DNA of 64,000 bases from Bacillota bacterium (GTDB lineage Bacteria > Bacillota > Clostridia > Christensenellales > SZUA-584), in contig JAEZJG010000023.1 of the NCBI GenBank assembly GCA_023415795.1, positions 1-64,000 of the forward strand, read 5' to 3'. Made by a program: the position numbers and the translations under genes. Below are positions 33,829 through 42,947 of the stretch, piece after piece (the first letter of the stretch is position 1; each line of letters starts with the position of its first letter). The notes below the pieces were generated by a model. The model was not told the DNA's origin, did not search any database, and was given only the letters and a program-made list of their open reading frames with translations.

Positions 33829-36800
33829 GTGCGACGTAAACTTGTGACAATCATTACGACAATTCTCATTTTGACTATGCTAATCAATTCGTCTCTTGCT
33901 GCAACCAGCAGCACAGCAATTGATGATGTGGCGGTTCGTTTGGTGACCGATCCAAACACAAGCTCACCGCCAACCAGTTCCGATACTGACGGGTTTGGAT
34001 CGTCCGGTGCAGACGGCCGTGTCTGGACAGATAAAAGTGTGACGGTCAACGATAAAAACTTCGATGTTGTTTTATCTGCGCTATCGCAGGAATATATATC
34101 GACCTCTTCGGGGTCGGAAGTGGCCAGCGCTGCGGCGGATGTTATCTTTGTTCTTGATATGTCATCATCCATGACAACAGGTACAGATGGACGTATACAA
34201 AAGATGGTAAATGCCACTAATAAAGCTATCGACATTATCATGAATGCCAACTCTGCCAATCGAATCGGCGTATACTATTTCAACACGCAGGCAAATACGC
34301 TCATGAGCATGGCATCCTATATCAGCCCGAATACGGGGGAAGCGAATCCAAATAACCGCTATATATCCTACGACGGAAGCGGCAGCAGCATATCTGTTGT
34401 TGAGGGATTAACCAAGACGACGATTAACGGCACAACCAGCACCACGACAGAGACATCCGCCAGCACGGCTTCTGCTACCCATACACAGTACGGCCTTTAT
34501 ACGGGGATCACTGCGCTGATCACAGATATGACTGGTTATACAACAAAGCAATACGGACAAAGGCTTCCGTATGTACTGCTTTTTACTGACGGAGAGGCGA
34601 ACCGCGCCTATACAAACTGGTATGGTGACTTGACGGACAGTGATGTTCGGGGGACTGAGAAGGCGGGATCCGGTGCCAGCGGAACAGCTGAAATTGCCGG
34701 GCTGACGGTTTTAGCAGCTGCAAAACTGAAGGATGAATTAACCCAACAGTATCAAACGTACAATAACGATCCTTCTATTGAAACTATCTGGTTTAATGTT
34801 GGACTGGGCGTGAGTTATGGCGACAACCTCGCAACAGCACTTCTTTCACCGCAGAGTACAAAGGATGCGACCACAGGAACAGGCCCGCTTGCTTTAACGC
34901 GTGCACAGGCAGTGACTTATACAACCGGGACATACAGCACATATTCAAAATACGGCCCAACTGGTACGCCGGGTAGCGTGTATGCAGACAAATATATTTA
35001 TTATGCCAGCGACAGTGACGTTACACCATTAAACAAGGCATTTACAGATCTTGGAGAACTAGTAGAAGCGGCAACCTCAAAAATAACGTCCCCCATTACG
35101 ACAATACCTGGTGGTGATTCTGCTTCGCTTGTTTTTACCGACGTCTTAGGTACAGGAATGGAGCTCAAGTCCGCACCAAAAATTGCTGGGACTGCGGGTA
35201 CATTAACAGGCGGGAAATATGTCTGGGCAGGTAAGGATACGACTGCCGAATACAACGCTGCGTCTCGAACGTTGGTTTGGACAATTCCGGCGAATGAATT
35301 GCCGACAGTTCAGTTTTCAAGTCGGACCAATCCGGTCAGCGGGAATTATTCTAACACGAATATAGCACCGATCGCGCTATCCTATACGGTCGGCCTGCAA
35401 AGCACAGACAGTTTAACCCAACCCTTTTACAGCAATGAATACAGCGGTGGCATAGCGCAAACAACCGCAACCTATGTTCCCGCAACGGATAACCCGTTTT
35501 ATTACAATATCGTAACGGATGGTCTTGGCGGCTTTGTTTCCAGCACGCCAAAGGGAATTGTAGAATCCTTAGCTGATCCGGATACCGAAATTTTAAAAAC
35601 TATAGCAAAAGCTTCTAACGACACATCAACGGCAGGGTATTTGATCGACAACGCATGGAACTCGGAGAGCTTTGTAACCAGACTGGGCAACAATGGCGCA
35701 TTTATACCCGTAGCCAAAATTGAAAAGACGGCAAATACTAATAGTCCCTCTCCGGGAGGCACTGTAACTTTTACAATCAAAGTAACGAACCTGACAGACT
35801 CGGCGATCACCAACGCTGTTGTTACAGATATAGTAGATCCAGCTCTAAGTATAGGTACAATTAACGATGGTGGTGTGAATACTGCAGGAACCATAACCTG
35901 GACGATTGCCTCAATCGCCGGTAATGCGACGAAAACTGTCAGCTTTGAAGCTCAAATCGATGAATCTGCAGTAATTGGAACGACCTACTTCAATTCGGGG
36001 AAACTTACATCGGTCAACGGATCGGACCTTGTCACAATTGCAGAATCTGAGCCGGTTCAGATCACTGTTACGCAAGTTCCACTGACGCTCACTTCATCCG
36101 TCCCGAGCGGAAAGATCTATACTGGAGAGACCATTACTTTAACGCCTAATATTCCAGGCGGTACATGGACTTTTGACAGTGAGTACTTCACAAGGGATGG
36201 TAACACGTTCACTGCACTGAAAGAGGGAGCGAGCACGCCCGTCTATTCGGTAGGTGGTCAGAGTGAAAGCTACGAGGTGACGATACTAGAAAAGTTGACA
36301 CTCACTTCATCCGTCCCAAGCGGAAAGATATATACTGGAGAGAGCATCACGTTAACGCCAAATATTCCAGGTGGTACATGGACTTTTGACAGTGAGTACT
36401 TCACAAGGGATGGTAACACGTTCACTGCACTGAAAGAGGGAGCGAGCACACCCGTCTATTCGGTAGGCGGACAGAGTGAAGGCTACGAGGTGACGATATT
36501 AAAACCGCTATTAATTGTTCCGTCTATCGTAAATGGAACAATCAGTACCGGCGGACGCATCACTTTGATGCCCAGTATCCCCGGCGGCACATGGGAATAT
36601 GACAGTACGTATTTTAAAAGGGTGGGTGACACATTCGTCGGACTTAAGCCAGGCAAATCGCTTATAACCTATACTGTAGGGGGCGAAACCACAAGTTTTG
36701 TTGTAACGATAGAGCAATCGAAGCTTCCTCAGACGGGGCAGGATTTTACGGTAGTGTTTATTATTCTTGCGGGCGTTGCGATTATCGGTGTGGTGCTGGC

Positions 36801-36834
36801 CATTATTGCGAGCCGCAAAAGAATAGAAATTTAA
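33829..36834 (+). CDS. LPXTG-anchored surface protein with von Willebrand A domain
   Basis: This 1001-aa secreted protein has a signal peptide (MRRKLVTIITTILILTMLIN...A), a vWA domain with MIDAS DMSSS at 110-114, a DUF11 domain (AKIEKTANTNSPSPGGTVTF), three 71-residue Ig-like repeats (LTLTSSVPSGKIYTGE) and a sorting signal LPQTG, hydrophobic helix, RKR. It would be attached to peptidoglycan by a sortase and likely acts in adhesion or as a pilus-like adhesin. GTG start, with GGGGAG upstream. It is alone in an AT-rich segment behind tmRNA. Confidence 0.93.
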   Translation: MRRKLVTIITTILILTMLINSSLAATSSTAIDDVAVRLVTDPNTSSPPTSSDTDGFGSSGADGRVWTDKSVTVNDKNFDVVLSALSQEYISTSSGSEVASAAADVIFVLDMSSSMTTGTDGRIQKMVNATNKAIDIIMNANSANRIGVYYFNTQANTLMSMASYISPNTGEANPNNRYISYDGSGSSISVVEGLTKTTINGTTSTTTETSASTASATHTQYGLYTGITALITDMTGYTTKQYGQRLPYVLLFTDGEANRAYTNWYGDLTDSDVRGTEKAGSGASGTAEIAGLTVLAAAKLKDELTQQYQTYNNDPSIETIWFNVGLGVSYGDNLATALLSPQSTKDATTGTGPLALTRAQAVTYTTGTYSTYSKYGPTGTPGSVYADKYIYYASDSDVTPLNKAFTDLGELVEAATSKITSPITTIPGGDSASLVFTDVLGTGMELKSAPKIAGTAGTLTGGKYVWAGKDTTAEYNAASRTLVWTIPANELPTVQFSSRTNPVSGNYSNTNIAPIALSYTVGLQSTDSLTQPFYSNEYSGGIAQTTATYVPATDNPFYYNIVTDGLGGFVSSTPKGIVESLADPDTEILKTIAKASNDTSTAGYLIDNAWNSESFVTRLGNNGAFIPVAKIEKTANTNSPSPGGTVTFTIKVTNLTDSAITNAVVTDIVDPALSIGTINDGGVNTAGTITWTIASIAGNATKTVSFEAQIDESAVIGTTYFNSGKLTSVNGSDLVTIAESEPVQITVTQVPLTLTSSVPSGKIYTGETITLTPNIPGGTWTFDSEYFTRDGNTFTALKEGASTPVYSVGGQSESYEVTILEKLTLTSSVPSGKIYTGESITLTPNIPGGTWTFDSEYFTRDGNTFTALKEGASTPVYSVGGQSEGYEVTILKPLLIVPSIVNGTISTGGRITLMPSIPGGTWEYDSTYFKRVGDTFVGLKPGKSLITYTVGGETTSFVVTIEQSKLPQTGQDFTVVFIILAGVAIIGVVLAIIASRKRIEI
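36085..36715 (+). repeat. Three tandem 213-bp repeats in the surface protein gene
   Basis: Unit 1 (about 36085-36297) and unit 2 (about 36298-36505) are almost identical in DNA. Unit 3 (about 36506-36715) is diverged but keeps PGGTW and the YTVGG end. The period of 213 bp equals 71 codons. Near-identity implies recent duplication and a potential for length variation. Confidence 0.9.
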
Positions 36835-36880
36835 AAACGAACAGCCAAAGATAATACAAAGACTACGAGGTCATATAACC

Positions 36881-36911
36881 TAACAATAACCTCCAAAGGA
36901 GGTTATTGTTA
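36881..36911 (+). terminator. Hairpin after the surface protein gene
   Basis: TAACAATAACCTCC-AAA-GGAGGTTATTGTTA, a perfect 14-bp stem with a 3-base loop, 47 bases after the stop. There is no long T-run. Confidence 0.75.
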
Positions 36912-36929
36912 AGCAGTGATTTGGGTGGG

Positions 36930-36958
36930 TTAAGATTCCCCCCCCTCGCCCACAACCA
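36930..36958. other. Degraded copy of the tmRNA 3' end (possible attachment site)
   Basis: GGGTTAAGATTCCCC...CTCGCC-CACAACCA resembles the ssrA end GGGTTCGACTCCCCTCGCCTCCACCA at about 33400-33426. If real, the segment 33427-36958 is an element that inserted into the 3' end of ssrA and left a direct repeat. Confidence 0.45.
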
Positions 36959-36970
36959 TTCAAAAAGCAG

Positions 36971-37055
36971 TATCCTCACATAGGATGCTGTTTTTGTTTG
37001 TGCGCTGTTAATTGTAAACACTGTCGTTTAGTTCAACCATGCACGCGTTTGAAGC
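36971..37055. repeat. Direct repeat, copy A
   Basis: Aligns with 42948-43030. The core GTTTGTGCGCTGTTAATTGT and the following AAACACTGTCG are identical, and the flanks match at most positions with a one-base gap. In this copy the left part also forms a terminator-like hairpin with TTTTT. Confidence 0.8.
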
Positions 37056-37092
37056 TTTTTGGAAATACTATAGCAGCATACATTGCTTATAC

Positions 37093-37659
37093 TCACCGAG
37101 AGATTTTGTCCAAAAAATATTGATGGACGCGCAGGTCGTCTGTCAGCTCCGGATGAAACGATGTAACGAGTATGCTGTCGCTTTCGGCAGCAACCTGAAG
37201 GCCATCCACACACGCAAGGACGCGCACGCCCTCCCCGACAGACACGATGTAGGGCGCGCGAATGAAGGTCATCGGCACTTCGCCCACTCCGAAGAAATCG
37301 CCGTTTTGCCGAAAGCTGCCCAACTGGCGTCCGTACGCGTTTCGCCTTATGGTTATACGCAGGCTTGCAAAGTGCACTGTCGAATCGTTTTCGATGTTTT
37401 CCGCCAGCAGTATCATGCCCGCGCATGTGCCGAATACGGGGAGGCCACCGTCTATCATACCTTTCAGCGGCATAAATAACCCCGTTTCGTGAAGCAGCCG
37501 CCCCATCACCGTGCTCTCGCCGCCGGGCAGTATGAGTCCATCGATTCCGCCGCTCAGGTCGTCTGGTTTGCGCAGCTCGATTACTTCGGCATTGAGCTTG
37601 CTTAAAGCGGCTAGGTGTTCTGCAAAACCGCCTTGCAGCGCCAGCACTCCGATTCTCAT
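37093..37659 (-). CDS. pdxT: Pyridoxal 5'-phosphate synthase glutaminase subunit PdxT
   Basis: This 188-aa class I glutaminase has the PdxT start MRIGVLALQGGFAEH, GLILPGGEST, nucleophile Cys in FGTCAGMILL and the His-x-Glu pair in SFHPELTDD. It supplies ammonia to PdxS for direct PLP synthesis. It overlaps pdxS by 4 bases. It can affect all PLP enzymes here (YaaO-like, CysK). Confidence 0.96.
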   Translation of the reverse strand: MRIGVLALQGGFAEHLAALSKLNAEVIELRKPDDLSGGIDGLILPGGESTVMGRLLHETGLFMPLKGMIDGGLPVFGTCAGMILLAENIENDSTVHFASLRITIRRNAYGRQLGSFRQNGDFFGVGEVPMTFIRAPYIVSVGEGVRVLACVDGLQVAAESDSILVTSFHPELTDDLRVHQYFLDKISR

Positions 37660-38528
37660 AAGCCGCGCTCCGCCATCAGCAGCTGTATCTCCTGTTCGTT
37701 GATACCCACCATTGCGTCGCCAAGATCCTCGGAAAGCGTCGCCAGCAGATCGGGATCGTTGTAATTGGTCACTGCCTTGACGATGGCTTGTGCCCGTTTT
37801 TGCGGGTTGTCAGACTTGAAAATTCCGGAACCGACGAAAACGCCCTCTGCGCCCAGCTGCATCATGAGCGCTGCATCTGCGGGCGTTGCGATACCACCGG
37901 CTGCAAAGTTGACAACCGGAAGCCTTCCGCTGCTTTTTACGCTGCGTACAAGCTCCAGCGGCACCTGAAGCTCCTTTGCGGTAGCATAAAGCTCGTCGTC
38001 CGGCGTGTTTTGGATGCGGCGTATCTGCGCATTGATCAGGCGCATATGGCGCACGGCTTGTATGATGTCGCCGGTGCCGGGTTCGCCCTTGGTGCGTATC
38101 ATGGCCGCGCCTTCGGATATACGCCGCAGCGCCTCTCCTATGTCCTTCGCGCCGCACACGAACGGTACGGCGAACTTGGTTTTGTCAATATGGTACCCGT
38201 CGTCGGCAGGCGAAAGCACCTCACTCTCGTCGATGTAGTCGATTTCGATGGCCTCTAATATCTGCGCTTCGGCGAAATGCCCGATACGCACTTTGGCCAT
38301 CACGGGTATTGTGACTGCCGTCTGAATGCTGCGTATCATCTTAGGATCGCTCATGCGGGACACCCCGCCCGCTGCCCTGATATCGGCGGGGATGCGCTCC
38401 AGCGCCATTACGGCACAAGCACCCGCATTCTCGGCAATCTTCGCCTGCTCCGGTGTCGTAACATCCATGATGACACCGCCCTTGAGCATCTGCGCCAGAT
38501 TTTTGTTCAGTTCATATCGGTCGCCCAT
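37656..38528 (-). CDS. pdxS: Pyridoxal 5'-phosphate synthase lyase subunit PdxS
   Basis: This 290-aa TIM-barrel enzyme makes PLP from ribose-5-phosphate, glyceraldehyde-3-phosphate and ammonia. GGVIMDVTTPEQAKIAE, the Lys in MAKVRIGHFAEAQ and FAAGGIATPADAALMMQLG are diagnostic. Start 38528 has AAGGAG upstream; the open frame to 38591 is extra. pdxS and pdxT form one operon, divergent from a MocR-type regulator. Confidence 0.97.
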   Translation of the reverse strand: MGDRYELNKNLAQMLKGGVIMDVTTPEQAKIAENAGACAVMALERIPADIRAAGGVSRMSDPKMIRSIQTAVTIPVMAKVRIGHFAEAQILEAIEIDYIDESEVLSPADDGYHIDKTKFAVPFVCGAKDIGEALRRISEGAAMIRTKGEPGTGDIIQAVRHMRLINAQIRRIQNTPDDELYATAKELQVPLELVRSVKSSGRLPVVNFAAGGIATPADAALMMQLGAEGVFVGSGIFKSDNPQKRAQAIVKAVTNYNDPDLLATLSEDLGDAMVGINEQEIQLLMAERGL

Positions 38529-38581
38529 GTTTTTCTCCTTTTTCTTGCGTTTTGAAATTTTTTGTTTATTATAAAAAGAAA

Positions 38582-38627
38582 CTGAACACATAAAAAGTAT
38601 CAGTATTTATATATTCAATGGTATCAG
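38582..38627. promoter_or_regulatory. Candidate PdxR operator
   Basis: In the pdxS/pdxR divergent region, GTATCAG occurs at 38597-38603 and 38621-38627 (24-base period), with a partial inverse CTGAACA at 38582-38588. MocR regulators such as PdxR are known to bind direct repeats plus an inverted half-site. Confidence 0.45.
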
Positions 38628-38642
38628 ATGGAGGAGTACTCT

Positions 38643-40046
38643 ATGTATGAATTTGCGCTCCGGCTTAATAAGGATGTCCAAGAACCGCTGTTTAAACAGC
38701 TTTACTCATACATAAAAAAGGAAATCGTCAGCGGCAAGCTGGTTCACAACGATAAGCTGCCATCTAAACGGCGGCTCGCATCCGGTTTGCAGTGCAGCCA
38801 GAATACGGTGCAGGCGGCATATAACCAGCTGGTGGATGAAGGCTATCTGATTCCGCAAGCGAAGAGCGGCTATTTCGTGGCCAGGCTGGACGGTATTCTT
38901 GATATGCAGAGCAAACCGGGCGCGCATCAGCCTGAAGAGAAAAAGGCCGATGATTACCGCTACGACTTTTCTCATAACGGAGTCGATTATGACAGCTTCC
39001 CGTTTACAGTATGGAGAAGACTGACGAAGGAAACGATCAGTGAATACGACAGGGATCTGCTGCGCACGGGAGACCCGCAAGGGTATGCGCCGCTGCGGAG
39101 GGAGATTGCTCGGTATCTGCACCATTCGCGGGGCGTTGCTTGTGCCCCGGAGCAGATCGTCATCAGCTCGGGTACCGAATATTTGATGCAGCTGCTCATT
39201 CAGCTGTTTGGAGCCGAAAATATTTATGCCATTGAAAACCCAGGGTATGAAAAGCTCTCACTGCTCTTCAAGAGCAGCCGGGCCGAATGCCGCGCGGTGG
39301 ATGTGGATGAAAACGGTATGCAGCCAAAGCTGCTTGAAGAAAGTGGAGCCAATGTGGCGTGCATCACGCCGTCGCATCAATTTCCAACCGGTGTAATCAT
39401 GCCTATCAGTCGACGGATACAGATGCTGAACTGGGCGGGCGCGCATCCCGGCCGTTATATCATCGAGGACGATTACGACAGCGAGTTTCGGTATTCAGGA
39501 AAGCCGATCCCCTCAATGCAGGGGTTGGATAAGGGGGCTAAGGTCATCTATATTGGCGCGTTTTCCAAATCGCTATCCCCGGCATTGCGTATCAGCTATA
39601 TGGTGCTGCCAAAGCAATTGTTGGATATCTATAACAGCAAATTGAGCTTTTATATTTGTCCCGTTCCCACGATTGAACAAAAGACGCTTCAGAGGTTTAT
39701 GGATGAAGGGCATTTTGAGAGGCATTTGAACCGAATGAGGAATGTATACAAGCAGAAGCGGGAACGGTTGATTTTTGAGATCCATCGAACGATGCCAAAT
39801 GCGCGTGTTCTTGGCGCAAATGCCGGTTTGCATTTTGTTTTGGAGGTGCAAGGTGGTATGGCGGAAGAGAAGCTCATTCTGAGTGCACGTGAGCGTGGTG
39901 TCAAGCTTACCGGTTACTCTCGATATTCATCCATGACTGTAAGGCAGGAACGTCAAAGCTTATTGGTATTGGGCTTTGCAACACTAAAAATGGAGGAAAT
40001 CGAGGAAGCGGTACAGCTGTTGGCATGCGCATGGGCACAGAGATAA
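38643..40046 (+). CDS. pdxR: MocR-family regulator, probable PdxR
   Basis: This 467-aa protein fuses a GntR winged helix (residues about 12-75: LYSYIKKEIVSGKLVHNDKL, then SQNTVQAAYNQLVDEGYL) to an aminotransferase-like PLP domain with the Lys in GAFSKSLSPALR. PdxR senses PLP and controls pdxST, and the divergent placement supports that role. ATG 38643 has GGAGGAG six bases upstream. Confidence 0.9.
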   Translation: MYEFALRLNKDVQEPLFKQLYSYIKKEIVSGKLVHNDKLPSKRRLASGLQCSQNTVQAAYNQLVDEGYLIPQAKSGYFVARLDGILDMQSKPGAHQPEEKKADDYRYDFSHNGVDYDSFPFTVWRRLTKETISEYDRDLLRTGDPQGYAPLRREIARYLHHSRGVACAPEQIVISSGTEYLMQLLIQLFGAENIYAIENPGYEKLSLLFKSSRAECRAVDVDENGMQPKLLEESGANVACITPSHQFPTGVIMPISRRIQMLNWAGAHPGRYIIEDDYDSEFRYSGKPIPSMQGLDKGAKVIYIGAFSKSLSPALRISYMVLPKQLLDIYNSKLSFYICPVPTIEQKTLQRFMDEGHFERHLNRMRNVYKQKRERLIFEIHRTMPNARVLGANAGLHFVLEVQGGMAEEKLILSARERGVKLTGYSRYSSMTVRQERQSLLVLGFATLKMEEIEEAVQLLACAWAQR

Positions 40047-40112
40047 ACTTAATGCACAAAAAATAGCTGGTAAGAAAGACAACAGAGTTTCAAAAATAAA
40101 GTTCTAAAAGTC

Positions 40113-40141
40113 TTGACAAAACAGAATATCAAGCATACTAT
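40113..40141 (+). promoter_or_regulatory. Sigma-A type promoter of cysK
   Basis: TTGACA (40113-40118), 17-base spacer, TACTAT (40136-40141), followed by an AT-rich 65-base leader. Confidence 0.7.
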
Positions 40142-40206
40142 AAAACATATAAAATATATATGAAATATCAAATATTAAACTCTATCATAATTTGAGGAGG
40201 CGTCCT

Positions 40207-41139
40207 ATGTCTAAAGTTTATCAGAACATTACGGAACTCGTCGGGAAGACACCGCTGCTTGAACTCGCCAATTACGAGAAAAAGCACGGTTTGAAAGCGA
40301 AAGTAATCGGCAAGCTGGAATACTACAATCCGGCGGGCAGCGTGAAGGATCGCATCGCTAAGGCGATGATTGAGGATGCGGAGCAACGGGGCGTGCTGAA
40401 GCCGGACAGCGTGATCATCGAGCCGACCAGCGGCAACACCGGTATCGGGCTTGCGTCCATCGCGGCGGCAAAGGGATATCGCATCATTCTCACGATGCCG
40501 GAGACATTTAGCGTGGAACGCCGCAACCTGCTCAAGGCATACGGTGCGGAGCTGGTGCTGACGGAAGGCGCGAAGGGCATGAAGGGCGCTATTGCCAGAG
40601 CGAAGGAACTGGCAGAGGAGACCCCCAACTCGTTCATTCCCGGCCAATTCGATAATCCCGCCAATCCGGCTATCCACAAGGCGACAACTGGGCCGGAAAT
40701 TTGGGAGGATACCGACGGTCAGATCGACATATTTGTCTCCGGCGCGGGCACGGGCGGCACAGTGACGGGCGCGGGCGAATACTTACGCTCCAAGAATCCC
40801 AACATCAAAATCGTGGTGGTAGAGCCTGCGGATTCACCCGTGCTGTCGGGCGGGTCTCCGGGACCGCATAAGATACAGGGTATTGGCCCGGGCTTCGTAC
40901 CGGCGGTGCTGAACACCACCGTCTACGATGAGATCATCACGGTAAAGAACGAGGATGCACTGGAGACCGGCCGGGAAATCGCTAAAACCGAAGGGCTGCT
41001 GGTGGGCATTTCGTCCGGAGCGGCGACGTGGGCCGCGGCGGAGCTGGCCAAGAGACCCGAGAACGAAGGTAAGACGATTGTAGCGGTACTGCCAGACACA
41101 GGCGAGCGTTATCTGTCCACAGCACTTTTCGCAGAGTAA
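40207..41139 (+). CDS. cysK: Cysteine synthase (O-acetylserine sulfhydrylase)
   Basis: This 310-aa PLP enzyme makes cysteine from O-acetylserine and sulfide. PLP Lys in NPAGSVKDRIA, TSGNTGIGLA, the phosphate loop GAGTGGTVTGAG and the C-terminal GISSGAA are present. ATG 40207 follows GAGGAGG. A terminator and a relic of a second sulfur amino-acid enzyme lie downstream. Confidence 0.96.
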   Translation: MSKVYQNITELVGKTPLLELANYEKKHGLKAKVIGKLEYYNPAGSVKDRIAKAMIEDAEQRGVLKPDSVIIEPTSGNTGIGLASIAAAKGYRIILTMPETFSVERRNLLKAYGAELVLTEGAKGMKGAIARAKELAEETPNSFIPGQFDNPANPAIHKATTGPEIWEDTDGQIDIFVSGAGTGGTVTGAGEYLRSKNPNIKIVVVEPADSPVLSGGSPGPHKIQGIGPGFVPAVLNTTVYDEIITVKNEDALETGREIAKTEGLLVGISSGAATWAAAELAKRPENEGKTIVAVLPDTGERYLSTALFAE

Positions 41140-41166
41140 TATATATATCTCCCTATGGAATACTGA

Positions 41167-41193
41167 CAAAAGCAAGGGATATCCTTGCTTTTG
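41167..41193 (+). terminator. Terminator of cysK
   Basis: CAAAAGCAAGG/CCTTGCTTTTG, perfect 11-bp stem, 5-base loop, 28 bases past the stop. Confidence 0.8.
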
Positions 41194-41257
41194 CTGTATA
41201 CAGAGCAAGCAAGCTGATGAAGTGACAAATAATGAGTGATATAGCAAAGTAGGTTAC

Positions 41258-41412
41258 ATGACGCCCGCGGTGCACGCAGGCAACGAAACAGACACGGAGA
41301 CAGGGGTCATCCGCCGATCCATTACCATGGTCAATAGCTGCGCGCTCCCTAAGACCCCAGCGATTTAAACTGGAACAGTGCGGAAAAAGCGGTGGAACAT
41401 CTGATCAGCTGA
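41258..41412 (+). pseudogene. N-terminal relic of a Cys/Met-metabolism PLP enzyme
   Basis: The frame reads MTPAVHAGNETDTETGVIRR then SITMVNSCALPKTP, matching the N-terminus of cystathionine gamma-synthase/methionine gamma-lyase-type proteins (usual pattern: V-H-A-G-N-E-x-D, T-G-A, L-x-N-S-Y-x-L-P). A frameshift then gives PSDLNWNSAEKAVEHLIS and a stop. More than 300 residues are missing. The 41140-41475 gap holds nothing else. Confidence 0.65.
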
Positions 41413-41475
41413 CGAGTATAGCAACACAATCAGTTCGCTGTTTAGGTGAAAAAAGAATAAATGGAGGGAAATGCA

Positions 41476-41961
41476 ATGTCATTCGATCTATCATGCCCGA
41501 TATCAGGAAGTCAGCGGGATAATACCACGGTTCGCGTGGTGGCTGGGTTCGTGCTGCTGCTGGTTGTGGCGGCTTTGCTGGCAGCGCTGCTGGTTTCGGC
41601 GCAGACGGCGGCCATCATCACCGGCGTGCTGGCGCTCGACTTTATGATCAGAGCGTTCGTCAAGCCCAAATACAGCCCGCTGGCGGCACTAGGCAGAGGT
41701 ACTGTCTCCGCGTTGAAGCTGCCTAAGAAGATGGTGGACAGCGCGCCGAAAGTTTTTGCCGCGCGTATCGGTGTGGTGTTTTTAGTGGCAGCTACTATAT
41801 TGTTTGCGGCGAAGCTGCTGTATACGGGCGTTGTTGTGCTGATCATACTGCTGGTCTGTACCGCGCTGGAAGCCTTAGTCGGTTTCTGCTTGGGTTGCTG
41901 GATGTATTCTCTTTTTCCCAAGAAGGTGGGGAATGTGCTGTCGCGGGAGTTTGTTAAATAA
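41476..41961 (+). CDS. DUF4395 family membrane protein
   Basis: This 161-aa protein has about four membrane helices and the DUF4395 start (CPISGSQRDNTTVRVVAGF), with a middle region FMIRAFVKPKYSPLAALGRG. The function is unknown; relatives occur near sulfur and redox genes in many bacteria, which would fit the cysK neighbourhood. ATG 41476 has GGAGGG at good spacing, better than the in-frame ATG at 41461. Confidence 0.85.
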   Translation: MSFDLSCPISGSQRDNTTVRVVAGFVLLLVVAALLAALLVSAQTAAIITGVLALDFMIRAFVKPKYSPLAALGRGTVSALKLPKKMVDSAPKVFAARIGVVFLVAATILFAAKLLYTGVVVLIILLVCTALEALVGFCLGCWMYSLFPKKVGNVLSREFVK

Positions 41962-42021
41962 CAACTAGCAAAAGGCTGCTTTTATTTATAAATCAACTAA
42001 GCGACAAAACAATTGACGTCC

Positions 42022-42822
42022 CTATTTGCTTGGAACCAATTGAATATTTACACCGCTAACGGTTAAAGTAGTACCTTCAGGCAGTTCTATATTTTTATAT
42101 TTTTGCTGGTACATATCTATACCATATTTGTTGTTCTTTTCAGCGACACCCATTATTGCATTTATTCCTCCGCCGAACATATTATCCGAGGATACGCTTC
42201 CGCCGCCGGATACAGCAATAATGTCATATGTTCCGGCAGGGAAATCTGTACCGGAAACGAAATTACCGTTTCCGAGGTCAATTGTTTTAGTATTCGGCTG
42301 ATTACGTGTCTTAAGAGGAGACGCATCTGCGGCTTCTGAGGTGATTTTGACGGTAACCCCGCTGATATACAAGACAACACCATCCTCTAAATTTACATTG
42401 GAGTAGTTCTGCACATAGAGATCAGAACCTATTGCATTATTTGCTTCTTCAGAGCCCATGGCAGCATTGATTCCGCCACTAAACATATTGCTTGAAGATA
42501 CGTTTCCACTACCGGAGACGGCTTCGATATCATATTTTCCGGCTGGAAAATCAATCCCTGCCGTATAGTTTCCATTTGAAAATTCGAGGCTTACTGAAGT
42601 TGTTGCCGGAGTCACTTGCGGATTTTCCTCAGTAGGTGTTTCTGGGGTTACATGAGTCTCGCTGGTAGATGGAACTGGCGTATTTGCAATTCCGGTTTGG
42701 TTTTCATCTTTGCCTCCGGTGCTCGCGGCAATGATTATAACTAATAAAAGAACCAACGCCCATAACCACCATTTTTTATAAAACGGTTTTTTTGTTGTTT
42801 CAGGCGAATTATTATTTTCCAT
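42022..42822 (-). CDS. Membrane-anchored protein with a duplicated beta-rich domain
   Basis: This 266-aa protein has a short cytoplasmic end, one hydrophobic helix (WWLWALVLLLVIIIAAS), a Thr/Pro/Glu linker and two homologous domains of about 75 residues. Both contain GNY/F-x-x-G-x-DFPAGKYDI, VSG-x-G-x-V, MF-x-GGINA-MG and a Y-x-N/K-x-x-L/E end. I know no function for this domain. The gene is more AT-rich than its neighbours, suggesting transfer. GGGGA lies ahead of the ATG at rather long spacing. Confidence 0.8.
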   Translation of the reverse strand: MENNNSPETTKKPFYKKWWLWALVLLLVIIIAASTGGKDENQTGIANTPVPSTSETHVTPETPTEENPQVTPATTSVSLEFSNGNYTAGIDFPAGKYDIEAVSGSGNVSSSNMFSGGINAAMGSEEANNAIGSDLYVQNYSNVNLEDGVVLYISGVTVKITSEAADASPLKTRNQPNTKTIDLGNGNFVSGTDFPAGTYDIIAVSGGGSVSSDNMFGGGINAIMGVAEKNNKYGIDMYQQKYKNIELPEGTTLTVSGVNIQLVPSK

Positions 42823-42947
42823 CGTATGCCAATCCCCTTAGTTATGGTTACAGTTAAGGCTGCTCCATTTTGTTTATATCTCCATTTTATTATCTGCTCG
42901 ATGCACCAATAATAAACCAGGTCTTAAAGTTTAAAAAATGATTACGA

